Part shown: positions 21,965 to 29,124 of the stretch, in pieces
Layout of the letters: each line of letters opens with the position of its first letter
Position numbering within the stretch: position 1 is the first letter of the stretch
Assembly (NCBI GenBank): GCA_017545665.1
Contig: JAFWKQ010000001.1
Span: 1-51,864 of the forward strand
DNA: 51,864 bases
Origin: Atopobiaceae bacterium
Lineage (GTDB): Bacteria > Actinomycetota > Coriobacteriia > Coriobacteriales > Atopobiaceae
Direction of reading: 5' to 3'
Position numbers and translations under genes: made by a program
Notes under the pieces: model-generated
What the model saw: the letters and a program-made list of their open reading frames with translations, nothing else
What the model was told of the DNA's origin: nothing
Databases searched by the model: none

Positions 21965-22000
21965 TTCTTTGTCGTAACGCTTTGAAACGGAGGTGGCCTG

Positions 22001-22213
22001 ATGGAGTACGGCAAGGCTCTGCGCAGCATCCTTCGTGAGCTAGACGTTTCTCAAGCTGAATTGGCTCGCCGAATGAACACAAGCACGGCATACGTATCCC
22101 AGCTTTGCAGCGGCAAAATTAAAGAACCGTCGCTGTCCAAAGCCTACGAGATTGCCGATGTTCTTGGCGTGTCGGTTGACCGATTCGTTGAGCTGATGCG
22201 CTCAGAAGGGTAG
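22001..22213 (+). CDS. XRE-family regulator, rightward (repressor-like position), 70 aa
   Basis: HTH_3 domain: LRSILRELDVSQAELARRMN, TSTAYVSQLCSGKIKEPSL, YEIADVLGVSVDRFVEL. The ATG has ACGGAGGTGG at ideal distance. It is followed after four bases by the integrase gene, so both are probably one transcript from the extended -10 promoter upstream. This coupling favours a lysogeny-maintaining repressor. It lacks any C-terminal cleavage domain, so induction would need another signal. Confidence 0.85.
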   Translation: MEYGKALRSILRELDVSQAELARRMNTSTAYVSQLCSGKIKEPSLSKAYEIADVLGVSVDRFVELMRSEG

Positions 22214-22217
22214 CAAC

Positions 22218-23330
22218 ATGCCACGCAAACGCAAGCAGAAGCGCAGCGCTTGGGCATCCATCGCGCAGGTTGACGAGTCCACATGGAGGATAAGGTACTG
22301 GGGCAAGGATGCGGACGGCCAGTACAAGCGCCGCTCCAAGACCGTCAGGGGCACGCGGCTCGAAGCGGATAAGGTGCGCTCCGAGCTTATGTTGCAGCAT
22401 AGCGACGATGCCCCATGCCCAACCGTCGCGCAGGCATGGGAGCGGTGGGTATTGCCCGACATGGAGCGCCGTGTGGAAGACGGTGACCTCGCCCCGAAGT
22501 CGCTGGAACAGTACAGATCCGCGTGGCGCAAGCACGTTGAGCCGACGTGGGGCAGCGTCGCGTGCGACGCGGTGCGCCCTCTGGCCGTCCAGCAGTGGAT
22601 AAGCAAAATGGGACGTTCCCCCGCAATCTCGGCCACGCAGGTTCTCTCCAAGGTCATGGACTACGCGGTGAGGTACGAGTTCTGCGATCACAACCCCATG
22701 CGCGAGAAGTACCTGATGCCCTCACAGTCCACCGTCGAGAAGCAAGACCCTGGAATATGGGACGTGGCGCAGCTCATGGACGAGTGGGATTCATGCCGTG
22801 GCGCGTGGTACGAGCCAGCGTTCATCCTCGCCGCGTTCGGCGGGATGCGCGTGGGCGAGTCGCTTGCGCCGCTCGCGGGGGACGTGGACGCGATGGTGCT
22901 GGATGGCGTGGACGTGTGCGCGATTCCGGTCATAAACCAGATGCCCAACCGTGGCAAGAAGCCCACGCCGAAACTCAAGACAAGGCAGAGCGAGCGCGTG
23001 GCGGTGGTGGTGGGGCCAGCCGCGCGACGGCTAGCCGAGATTGCCGCGTCCATCCCCGCAGACTGGCCGCTCACGCACGACGGCGCAGGTGGCTTCCAGA
23101 ACCAGACGCGGCTATCGCGCTCATGGACGGGCGCTCACCCGTTTAGAAACCTCCGCAACTCATACCAGACGTGGCACCGCTACGACCTACGCGCCCCGCG
23201 ATGGCTCACCAAGCGGCTCATGGGTCACAAGGGCGAGGACGTGGAGGATGCGTACTACGACCGTCCAGACGGCGCGAGACTCGCCGAGATTGTGGCCGAC
23301 CTGTACCGTGAAAGACCTGTGTTTGGGTGA
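22218..23330 (+). CDS. int: Tyrosine-type integrase, 370 aa
   Basis: N-terminal arm-binding domain (WRIRYWGKDADGQYKRRSKTV, Arg/Lys-rich), then a SAM-like core-binding domain (SLEQYRSAWRKHVEPTWG), then the catalytic domain. The catalytic residues are Arg211 (FGGMRVGES), Lys near 254, His307 and Arg310 (HPFRNLR), His337 (LMGHKGEDV) and a Tyr at 346/347 (AYYDRPD). It integrates and excises the phage genome at attP/attB. ATG at 22218 follows AGAAGGG. Length is typical of Gram-positive phage integrases. Confidence 0.95.
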   Translation: MPRKRKQKRSAWASIAQVDESTWRIRYWGKDADGQYKRRSKTVRGTRLEADKVRSELMLQHSDDAPCPTVAQAWERWVLPDMERRVEDGDLAPKSLEQYRSAWRKHVEPTWGSVACDAVRPLAVQQWISKMGRSPAISATQVLSKVMDYAVRYEFCDHNPMREKYLMPSQSTVEKQDPGIWDVAQLMDEWDSCRGAWYEPAFILAAFGGMRVGESLAPLAGDVDAMVLDGVDVCAIPVINQMPNRGKKPTPKLKTRQSERVAVVVGPAARRLAEIAASIPADWPLTHDGAGGFQNQTRLSRSWTGAHPFRNLRNSYQTWHRYDLRAPRWLTKRLMGHKGEDVEDAYYDRPDGARLAEIVADLYRERPVFG

Positions 23331-23511
23331 AGATAGTCAACTTTGGGACGCGCAGCGCACGTTTCCGCAGGTAGATACACTATGCGCTATAGATGCCTAG
23401 TCTATCATAGTTGGCGTGGCAAGGTGTTGGAAGGTGTTGAGCTGCGCATTTGTCCATCTAACACCGCGCCACACATTGCAAACACGGCCACTTGGGACGC
23501 GGCTGGGACGC
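23331..23511. other. Presumed attP region with repeated TGGGACGC arm-type sites
   Basis: The region just after the integrase has no gene. TTTGGGACGCG (about 23342), TTGGGACGCGG (about 23492) and TGGGACGC (about 23504) are direct repeats, as expected of arm-type integrase sites. AAGGTGTTG is also repeated around 23420-23440. The crossover core itself cannot be identified without a host attB. Confidence 0.45.
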
Positions 23512-23543
23512 AAAAAAAAGCCGCCCCGACGCATCGGGACGGC
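23512..23543 (-). terminator. Strong rho-independent terminator of the leftward late operon
   Basis: On the minus strand GCCGTCCCGA - loop - TCGGGGCGGC is followed by eight Ts (23512-23519 as A8 on plus). It faces the end of the integrase gene and would keep late transcripts from entering attP and int. Confidence 0.85.
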
Positions 23544-23735
23544 CTACCGCGCTGGCCGAAGCCTTGGCGCGGGCGCATAATCAGCTAGGGGTCACTTTCG
23601 CTAGACTGGCGCTCCCCTTGTCACCAGCTTGCGCGTAGCCCATGCGCATGAACTACCGCAGTACGAACACCCACAAGTGTGCGGTCCAGCCGTCGCTGTC
23701 TAAGCCGTGTGGGTACGCCGCTTGCATTGTAACGC

Positions 23736-23768
23736 AAAAAGCCCCCCACCGCCGCAGCGGTGAGGGGC
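23736..23768 (-). terminator. Rho-independent terminator after the lysis genes
   Basis: On the minus strand GCCCCTCACCGC pairs with GCGGTGGGGGGC (one mismatch) around a short loop and is followed by TTTTTGCG. It lies six bases past the last lysis-region gene. Together with the one at 23512 it forms a double stop. The bases between the two (23544-23735) hold nothing I can support. Confidence 0.85.
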
Positions 23769-23774
23769 CATGCG

Positions 23775-23933
23775 TCACTTACTCTTGCGCTCGATGGGCA
23801 GGTATATCGTCTCTCGGTGGGCGCAGTTCTCGCAGAGCGCGTCAACCGTTCGCTGCTTTCCGTCCGTCCATTCTGTGTCCCAGAGCACGGTCATGCGGTG
23901 GCGGCACAGGGGACAGTCAACTTCCACGATCAC
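23775..23933 (-). CDS. Zinc-ribbon protein, 52 aa
   Basis: The GTG at 23933 overlaps the endolysin TGA (GTGA), and a terminator follows the stop. CPLCRH near residue 9 and CENCAHRE near residue 34 form a compact four-ligand zinc ribbon. No known role; small zinc proteins after lysis genes occur in many phages. Confidence 0.7.
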   Translation of the reverse strand: MIVEVDCPLCRHRMTVLWDTEWTDGKQRTVDALCENCAHRETIYLPIERKSK

Positions 23934-24601
23934 AACATCAGCCGCCCATACGTGCCGTCGTGGTCGGGGTTGGTCTTGACGTCGGTCAGCATCGCGCCGC
24001 TCGCGTCCAGCGCGTAGAAGCTGCCCTTGTCCTCCACCACCGTGCTTGCCAGCATCCAGCCCTCGCGGTCGAAGTAGTACCACTTGCCGTCGATTTGCTC
24101 CCAGCCGTTCGTGGTGTAGGAGCCGTCAGCGTGGCGGTACCACCAGCGCCCGTCCTTCTTAATCCATTGGCCCTTGCTCTGCGCGAACGTCGGACGGATG
24201 CCGCAGATGATGTTCTCCCACACGCGCTGCTCTCGCCGCACCTTGCCGGGGTTGCCAGCGTTGCCCTCAAGGGTCACGCAACCCCAGTCCTGCACGCTCT
24301 CCACAATGCCGAAGTGGTCGCCCCTGCCGTCAATGTCCCAGTCGAAGCAGAGCGGGTAGGCGGGTTGCAGGTCATGCTTGCTCACGCGGTACTCGCGCGG
24401 AACGTCGCGCTCGTCAAAGGCGTAGTCCTTGTCCCAGTGGCAATCCACGCCAGATTTCCAAAAGACCCACCTACCGAACCGTGCGCACCACGCCTGTCCC
24501 CACCACGCATCGCCCATCTCCTCGAAGTACTTTTGGCCAGAAGACTCGCCGAGCTGCGAGCGGGCTATGTCAAGCACGTCCTCGACGGTGCCGCTCATCA
24601 T
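23930..24601 (-). CDS. Endolysin: CHAP amidase/peptidase with cell-wall-binding repeats, 223 aa
   Basis: Residues 5-130 are a CHAP-type domain: Cys39 in GQAWCARFGRWVF, His96 in GRGDHFGIVE, and Glu112/Asn114 in LEGNAGNPG. Residues 140-190 hold two CW_binding_1 repeats (GQWIKKDGRWWYRHADGSYT; WEQIDGKWYYFDREGWML), which bind choline or similar wall polymers. It would cleave host peptidoglycan at the end of infection. There is no signal peptide, so it depends on the holin. The start could be ATG 24601 or 24598; GGGAGGTGG precedes both. Confidence 0.9.
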   Translation of the reverse strand: MMSGTVEDVLDIARSQLGESSGQKYFEEMGDAWWGQAWCARFGRWVFWKSGVDCHWDKDYAFDERDVPREYRVSKHDLQPAYPLCFDWDIDGRGDHFGIVESVQDWGCVTLEGNAGNPGKVRREQRVWENIICGIRPTFAQSKGQWIKKDGRWWYRHADGSYTTNGWEQIDGKWYYFDREGWMLASTVVEDKGSFYALDASGAMLTDVKTNPDHDGTYGRLML

Positions 24602-24903
24602 GCCACCTCCCAGAACAGATAGACCAGCAGCGCACCGAAGTGCGCCGCTTGGTCTGCCAAATAGTCAATCTTGTGCCACCGTGCCTTTAGTGCGTCCACG
24701 AGCAGATGCGACGCAAGCAGCCACGCGATGCGCCAGTCAATGCCGAAAGCGACGGCAAAAGGCACCGTGTAGGACGCGCAATGCGCCAGCAGGTGCCATG
24801 CGTTATCGCCCTTGGTGCTCGCAAGGAAGTCGCTCTGTAGCACGTAGTCACCGAGCATGTGGCACGCGAGCAGGACGTACAGCCTTACGGGCGGGTTGCT
24901 CAT
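24598..24903 (-). CDS. DUF3307-like membrane protein, 101 aa
   Basis: Typical DUF3307 pattern: an N-terminal LACHMLGDYVLQSDFLA, then HLLAHCASYTVPFAVAFG, LASHLLVDALKARWH, and a final QAAHFGALLVYLF. This gives three or four membrane helices with conserved His residues. Coupled by ATGA overlaps to both holin and endolysin genes, it may be a second holin-like or spanin-like lysis factor. The family's activity is not established. Confidence 0.7.
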   Translation of the reverse strand: MSNPPVRLYVLLACHMLGDYVLQSDFLASTKGDNAWHLLAHCASYTVPFAVAFGIDWRIAWLLASHLLVDALKARWHKIDYLADQAAHFGALLVYLFWEVA

Positions 24904-25400
24904 TGCTGCGCTTCCTTGCCCTGCGCCAGCATCTTCCAGATGGGCGTGTCGCGTGCGTCGGGGTGCGACTTTGCCCAGATTTCGGCCATCGAGGTAACTT
25001 CCATAAGGCAGAACATGACGCAGAACGAAATGAATACGGAGCCGTCAGGGATGGGGATGGGCATGGAGCTGAGGTCGAGCCCAGCGGCCATCATCACGTC
25101 AATCATGTAGGCGCAGCAAACCATGATCAGGTTCATCAGCTTCTTGGCTACGCCCTCGCGGAGCACGTGGCTTGAGAAGTTGTGCTCGATTACCCATGCG
25201 TTGCCAGCGCCAGCCAGAATGTCCAGCACGGACAGGATGAACAGGGACTCGAAAGCCACCTGCGCCATCATGTTGCCCATGATGGGTGCGATCAGCATGG
25301 TCACGAACGGTGGCAGGATGATTTGCAGCGTCGTTGGCCGTGGCAGCAGCGACGAGACGCGTGCGGCCACGGCCACGATGAAGAACTTGAGCGAGTGCAT
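24900..25400 (-). CDS. Phage holin (phage_holin_4/Cph1-like), 166 aa
   Basis: Multi-pass membrane protein: a hydrophobic start (FFIVAVAARVSSLLP), IILPPFVTMLIAPIMG, LFILSVLDILAGAGNAWV (the 'D-x-x-x-G' helix typical of the family), LMNLIMVCCAYMIDVMM, and SVFISFCVMFCLMEVTSMAEI, followed by a charged tail. It would form the membrane lesions that release the endolysin. GAGGAAAGC precedes the ATG. Length and gene order are usual for Gram-positive phages. Confidence 0.85.
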   Translation of the reverse strand: MHSLKFFIVAVAARVSSLLPRPTTLQIILPPFVTMLIAPIMGNMMAQVAFESLFILSVLDILAGAGNAWVIEHNFSSHVLREGVAKKLMNLIMVCCAYMIDVMMAAGLDLSSMPIPIPDGSVFISFCVMFCLMEVTSMAEIWAKSHPDARDTPIWKMLAQGKEAQQ

Positions 25401-25420
25401 TGCTTTCCTCCAATCAGTTA

Positions 25421-25445
25421 GCCCCGCGCCACATGGACGCGGGGC
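25421..25445. other. GC-rich hairpin upstream of the holin start
   Basis: GCCCCGCG (25421-25428) and CGCGGGGC (25438-25445) pair perfectly around a nine-base loop, between the 72-aa gene and the holin ribosome binding site. There is no T run, so RNA stabilisation or tuning of holin expression is more likely than termination. Confidence 0.5.
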
Positions 25446-25454
25446 ATTGCGTGG

Positions 25455-25673
25455 CTACTCGGCGGGCTGCTCTGCGTCGTGCTTGTAGCACTTGGTGTCG
25501 AGCACGAAGCCCTCGTCGGTCATAAGCATGACCGTGTGCGTGGCGACGGGGGACTTCACCACCTCCGAGAGCACCTGATACTCCTTGACCTCCGCATCCT
25601 CGCGGGTGTCGTATGCCCACGCGTTGGTGCCCACGACGCCGTTCTGCATCTCAATGACGATGTACTTAGCCAT
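25455..25673 (-). CDS. Hypothetical protein, 72 aa
   Basis: ATG at 25673 with a strong AAAGGAGGTC. Beta-rich start (KYIVIEMQNGVVGTNAWAYD), a helix (DAEVKEYQVLSEV), two more strands (THTVMLMTDEGFVLDTKC) and a charged tail. Located between tail-tip and lysis genes, as seen for small accessory proteins in many siphoviruses. Function unknown. Confidence 0.7.
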   Translation of the reverse strand: MAKYIVIEMQNGVVGTNAWAYDTREDAEVKEYQVLSEVVKSPVATHTVMLMTDEGFVLDTKCYKHDAEQPAE

Positions 25674-25691
25674 GATGTGACCTCCTTTGGT

Positions 25692-26111
25692 CTACTTCGC
25701 GGCGATTGCCGCCAGCTCGTCAGCCACGGTGGTCGCGCTGACGTTCCTGCCTGCCTCGATGCGCTCTCCCGCCGCGATGGGCGAGGTCACGCGGTACAGC
25801 CCGCCGCCGACCACGAGCAGTGTCCCCGCCGCATGGTTGGCCGTGGCCGTCTCGCCGTCCACCGCCGCGAGCGGCGAGGTCGGCGCGTCGGGAGCCTCGA
25901 AGCGCTCCCACAGCTCGGCGAAGCGGGCGCTTGCCCATGCCTCGGTCACGGTGCCGTCCACCGTCCCGTGCGCCATGTCTGCCACCCATATGTCCTGACC
26001 GTCCTCGGTCACCTTGCGGATGTTGCGGTGGAGCCACACGGACGTGCCGCCGCCGATGCGCGGCTCGACGTGGACTGGCCTAATCTCGACTGAGCTTCTG
26101 ACTTGCTCCAT
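25692..26111 (-). CDS. Hypothetical tail-tip-associated protein, 139 aa
   Basis: The ATG at 26111 follows AAGGAGG and lies inside the last 32 bases of the RT gene. The frame is open upstream but without a better start. The C-terminal part (GTLLVVGGGLYRVTSPIAAG, then GRNVSATTVADELAAIAA) is a pattern I associate with small head- or tail-fibre-linked proteins of gut phages. It is not Avd-like: the sequence is beta-rich rather than a helical bundle. Confidence 0.65.
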   Translation of the reverse strand: MEQVRSSVEIRPVHVEPRIGGGTSVWLHRNIRKVTEDGQDIWVADMAHGTVDGTVTEAWASARFAELWERFEAPDAPTSPLAAVDGETATANHAAGTLLVVGGGLYRVTSPIAAGERIEAGRNVSATTVADELAAIAAK

Positions 26112-27168
26112 TTCTTGCCTCCTTGTCATGTCTCGATACGAGCCTCGCGGCCCTGTGTTCCGTCTGCCTGATGCGCCTCCTGCGCACACAGCGCTTGAGG
26201 TCTGCGTTGCGAAACCACCCCCAATAGCTGACGCAGCGACGCGCCCTGCCGATGGACGGCCTCGCGCCGAACCGCGCGAAGCTGCGCGTGCCGCGAAGGA
26301 AGATTCCCTCGCGCAGAACCGTGTGGCCGTCCCATGCCTGGTACCCGCCCAAGTCCAGCCGCTCGACGCTGCCCGTCCGCGCGACCTTCCACCCCTTGAG
26401 CGAAAGGCCAAGCTCGTCCGCCATGAACCGCTCGACGGAGCGCATCGCGGCCTTGAGGTCGCGCTTGCTCGCGCCGATGATGATGAAGTCGTCCATGTGC
26501 CAAATCTGGTGCCGAGCGTATGGGAGCCACCTGCCGCGCCTGCGCCTGCCCAGCCCCTCTATGTGGTGGTAGACCTCGGAGAGAACGAGGTTAGCCACGC
26601 ACAGGCTGAAATAGCTCCCGATCTCGATTCCGCCGTCATACGTGGCGAGCAGCGCGGAGCAGAGGTAGAGCACGTCCGCGCTCCTCACATGGCGCTCGAT
26701 GATTCGCATGACCACGCTGGGGGCGATGGACGGGTAGCACTTGCGCACGTCGGCCTTGACGTGCCACCTGCAACCGCGCGACCACTTGCGGAGCGCCGTC
26801 CTGCACATGCGCTGACCCCTGCAGCGCACGCCAGCCACCTGCCAGAAGCCCACGCGGGCATCGAGCAGCGGCCTCAGCGCGTTGACGGCGAGGTAGTCGC
26901 ACACCTGCTGCTTGACGCTTTCCACGCCGATCTTGCGCACCTTGCCATTGGTCGGCTCGGTGTGGTCGTACCTGTGAATTGGCCTGAACCTGAGATTGCG
27001 CGTGTCCAACTCAGCGCATATCTCGTCAACCAGCGCGTCTCGCGTGCCGAACTCGGCACCGACGCGCCAGCCGTTGCGCTTCCCCGACTCGCCAGCCAGC
27101 CAGTCGGAGAGCGCCCTTTCCACATCGCCTCTCGTCAGGCGGTAGCCGCCCCTGAGATACGTTTTCAA
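26080..27168 (-). CDS. DGR reverse transcriptase, 362 aa
   Basis: RT motifs in order: HVKADVRKCYPSI with catalytic Asp140 (motif A), IGSYFSLCVANLVLSEVYHH at 183-202 (motif B; DGR RTs usually read IGxxxSQ, here S-L), HMDDFIIIG at 224-232 with Asp226/Asp227 (motif C; Y replaced by His), then LKGWKV and LDLGGYQAW. The length and the neighbouring template/variable repeats identify a diversity-generating retroelement RT. It would copy the template RNA with errors at A and place the cDNA in the adhesin gene. Start is TTG 27168 with GAGAGG upstream. Confidence 0.92.
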   Translation of the reverse strand: MKTYLRGGYRLTRGDVERALSDWLAGESGKRNGWRVGAEFGTRDALVDEICAELDTRNLRFRPIHRYDHTEPTNGKVRKIGVESVKQQVCDYLAVNALRPLLDARVGFWQVAGVRCRGQRMCRTALRKWSRGCRWHVKADVRKCYPSIAPSVVMRIIERHVRSADVLYLCSALLATYDGGIEIGSYFSLCVANLVLSEVYHHIEGLGRRRRGRWLPYARHQIWHMDDFIIIGASKRDLKAAMRSVERFMADELGLSLKGWKVARTGSVERLDLGGYQAWDGHTVLREGIFLRGTRSFARFGARPSIGRARRCVSYWGWFRNADLKRCVRRRRIRQTEHRAARLVSRHDKEARNGASQKLSRD

Positions 27169-27278
27169 GACCAGTGCCTCTCTGGTTTGCCGTCCCAGCG
27201 TTCGTTGCCTACCAGCCGGGTGGTCTTGAGGCCATTTCGCTCAGTTGAGCGGGCTTGCCGCGTCATGCTCTGGCGCAT
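27165..27278 (-). CDS. Possible 37-aa peptide coupled to the RT
   Basis: An open frame from ATG 27278 (or 27266) ends in a TGA that overlaps the RT start as TTGA. This is the same coupling seen throughout this genome. The peptide is polar and basic (TRQARSTERNGLKTTRLVG, then NERWDGKPERHWS). No ribosome binding site is evident, and the frame is continuous with the template repeat's own reading frame after one stop. It could also be part of the template RNA only. No Avd-sized accessory gene is present. Confidence 0.25.
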   Translation of the reverse strand: MRQSMTRQARSTERNGLKTTRLVGNERWDGKPERHWS

Positions 27279-27320
27279 GCGCGGTAGACGTGGCGGAAGT
27301 GCCTAGAGAGTGCCGAAACC

Positions 27321-27429
27321 AGATTGCCGCGACGCGATGTTCCACCTCTCGTTGCCCAACGTGCTGTTGCCGTTGACGCACCAAAGGCCTCCATTGGCAC
27401 CGTTGTTCAGGTTGCCGCCAGAAAGGAAC
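27321..27429 (-). repeat. DGR template repeat (TR)
   Basis: 109 bases that align without gaps to 27573-27681. Read in the adhesin frame it encodes an Asn-rich version of the lectin loop (GGNLNNGANGGLWCVNGN, then LGNERWNIAS), with AAC codons at the variable positions as is typical of DGR templates. 16 positions differ, 15 of them at A on the coding strand. It lies between the adhesin and RT genes; the rest of the 27169-27533 gap shows no other gene. Confidence 0.93.
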
Positions 27430-27504
27430 AAAAAGGAGAGCATCGGACGCACGCCACGAATCCCCTTGTTGCCTCCATGATGGACAGGACAGAAGAAAGA
27501 CGAG

Positions 27505-27545
27505 AGAGGGGGCCAGCCCCCTCTTTAGGGCGGCTACGCCGCCCT
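27505..27545. other. Two adjacent 8-bp-stem hairpins just past the variable repeat
   Basis: Hairpin one: AGAGGGGG (27505-27512), loop CCAG, CCCCCTCT (27517-27524). Hairpin two: AGGGCGGC (27527-27534), loop TAC, GCCGCCCT (27538-27545), which overlaps the adhesin stop codon. In the Bordetella phage DGR, a hairpin with an 8-bp stem just downstream of the variable repeat promotes target recognition. These sit at the equivalent place. Hairpin one is followed on the minus strand by a C/T-rich tract and might instead terminate the adhesin mRNA. Confidence 0.65.
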
Positions 27546-29114
27546 AAATTCACCCCCGCTGCGGCCAATCGCAGAGAGCCGCGACGCGATGCTCCACCAC
27601 ACGTCGCCCAACGTGCAGTTGCCGACGACGCACCAAAGACCCCCATAGGCACCGGTGATCAGGAAGCCGCCAGAAAGGAACTCTCTGGTCGCGATCGTTG
27701 ACAACTTGTTGGTGTAGTTGCCATCGTGCGTGCCCTGTGCGCTCGTGCCCTCGCCGACCGCGACGAGAGCGCCGCCAGCGTAGGTTGGCGTGAGCGTGTA
27801 GTGCCATGCGTCGGCGTCGCCCGTCGGCAGGACGATGCCCGTGCGCACATATGCGGAGGTGAGCGACGTGGACTCGCCGCGCGTGTCGTGGTTGACGCAC
27901 ACCTCGAAGCCCTCGCCAGCGTTGTCAAGGATTACGTTGCCCAGAACCTCGTAAGCGCCGAGCTGGCACTCGATGCCCTGAATCTTGAACGGCTCCTTAG
28001 AGCTGGTAGCGCCATTGGCGGTGACGGTGCCATCGCCGTCCACCGCGTCGAGGCACCCAGCTCCCCACGGAGAGGTAGAGAGCAGGTAGGTCGTCTCCAC
28101 GTCGAAGGTGTCGAGCGTGTCGAAGTAGACGGCCTTCTGGCCGCTGGCGTAGTCCTCGATGGAGGTAATGCGTGCGCCGTCGAACACGTCGTAGTTGTAT
28201 GCCGTGTTACGGTCGGTTGACGAATCGGTGTGCGTTCCCAGCATCATGGAGCTTCCGACGATGAGGTTAGCCGCCTGCGCGTCGGTGAGGATTACGCGGC
28301 GCACGCCCGTCTCGGCGATTGCGGGCGCGTACTGGAAGCTGTAGACCATGCAGCCCGTGAAGACGCTCTGCGAGTCCTTGGTGGCGTACTTGGACAGGAA
28401 CATGGTCTTGACGTACCAATCGTCAGCCGTGGTCTTGCCGCTGTAGCCAGTGTTTGCGGTGTCGCACTGTGTGATGGTGGAATTGTGCGACACCTGTCTA
28501 ATCCACAGCGGGAGGCCGCTGTAGCTGTGCATCTTGCCGTCCTCGCCCTTGCCGCCGCCGTACTTGGCGTAGAGCATGTACGGGCGAATCTTCCCGCTCG
28601 GTAGGTAGGCGTTCGGCTGCGCCCAGAGGCCCGGGAGCGGCGAGTCGGATATCACCTTCTCGCTGTACAGCTCGTTGCTCGCATCCCATCGCCACCAGAG
28701 CGTCGGCGTGAGCTCCCATACGTCGCCCTGCGACCCGTCAAGCGCGAAGTCGTCGTCAATGCCGCGAATCTTGGTCACGAAGGGCGTCCCGTCTGGGTCG
28801 GCCCCGCCGTTCACGTCGAAGTGCAGGAACGCCCCGCCCTCGCCGTCGTAGGGGTCGATTGCGGGCGTGCCGACGTGGCCGGGCGTCGGGTTGGCGATGC
28901 CAGCGTTTGCGCGGCTCTTGGTGCAGGCGCTCTCCGCGCCCTTGGGCACCAGCGCGCCGTACTGCTTGCCGTTCCGCAGCGTCATGAGCCACATGGCGAG
29001 GGACGCATTGGTGTAGCGGCCCGTTGCCGCGTCCTTGACGGGGCGGTAGCCCGTCGCGCTCTCCACGTACTCCGGCACGATGGGGTTTCCACCGATGCTC
29101 TTGATGTTTGCCAT
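27534..29114 (-). CDS. DGR variable protein: tail adhesin with C-type-lectin-like end, 526 aa
   Basis: This is the last structural gene, and its final 37 codons hold the variable repeat. C-terminal signature: REFLSGGFLITGAYGGLWC, then GDVWWSIASRLSAIGRSGGEF, typical of DGR-type C-type lectin folds. The first 400 residues are a beta-rich body (VWELTPTLWWRW, SGLPLWIRQVSHN, RRVILTDAQAANLIVG) resembling phage receptor-binding proteins. It probably sits at the tail tip and binds a host surface ligand, with changing specificity. ATG at 29114 follows AAGGAGG. Cys in the varied loop (VGNC) replaces a template Ser. Confidence 0.9.
   Translation of the reverse strand: MANIKSIGGNPIVPEYVESATGYRPVKDAATGRYTNASLAMWLMTLRNGKQYGALVPKGAESACTKSRANAGIANPTPGHVGTPAIDPYDGEGGAFLHFDVNGGADPDGTPFVTKIRGIDDDFALDGSQGDVWELTPTLWWRWDASNELYSEKVISDSPLPGLWAQPNAYLPSGKIRPYMLYAKYGGGKGEDGKMHSYSGLPLWIRQVSHNSTITQCDTANTGYSGKTTADDWYVKTMFLSKYATKDSQSVFTGCMVYSFQYAPAIAETGVRRVILTDAQAANLIVGSSMMLGTHTDSSTDRNTAYNYDVFDGARITSIEDYASGQKAVYFDTLDTFDVETTYLLSTSPWGAGCLDAVDGDGTVTANGATSSKEPFKIQGIECQLGAYEVLGNVILDNAGEGFEVCVNHDTRGESTSLTSAYVRTGIVLPTGDADAWHYTLTPTYAGGALVAVGEGTSAQGTHDGNYTNKLSTIATREFLSGGFLITGAYGGLWCVVGNCTLGDVWWSIASRLSAIGRSGGEFRAA
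27573..27681 (-). repeat. DGR variable repeat (VR)
   Basis: Counterpart of the template at 27321-27429, inside the adhesin gene (about residues 478-514). Substitutions relative to the template: 15 at template A (of 24 A's), one at another base. Beyond its 3' side (below 27573) the similarity becomes patchy, as expected for the IMH/IMH* border, where the GC-rich CGCGTCGCGGC is shared by both repeats. Confidence 0.93.
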
Positions 29115-29124
29115 TGATACCTCC

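Noticed and set aside
23544..23735. Short leftward peptides (22-24 codons) between the two terminators
   Set aside because: No ribosome binding sites, placed after a terminator, no coupling with neighbours.
25692..26111. Avd accessory protein of the DGR
   Set aside because: Size is close, but the sequence is beta-rich with a tail-protein-like ending rather than the basic helical bundle of Avd.
26014..27306. Long plus-strand frame (about 430 codons) opposite the RT
   Set aside because: Shadow of the high-GC RT gene; Arg/Ala/Pro-rich with no domain, no start context, and the opposite strand has full RT motifs.
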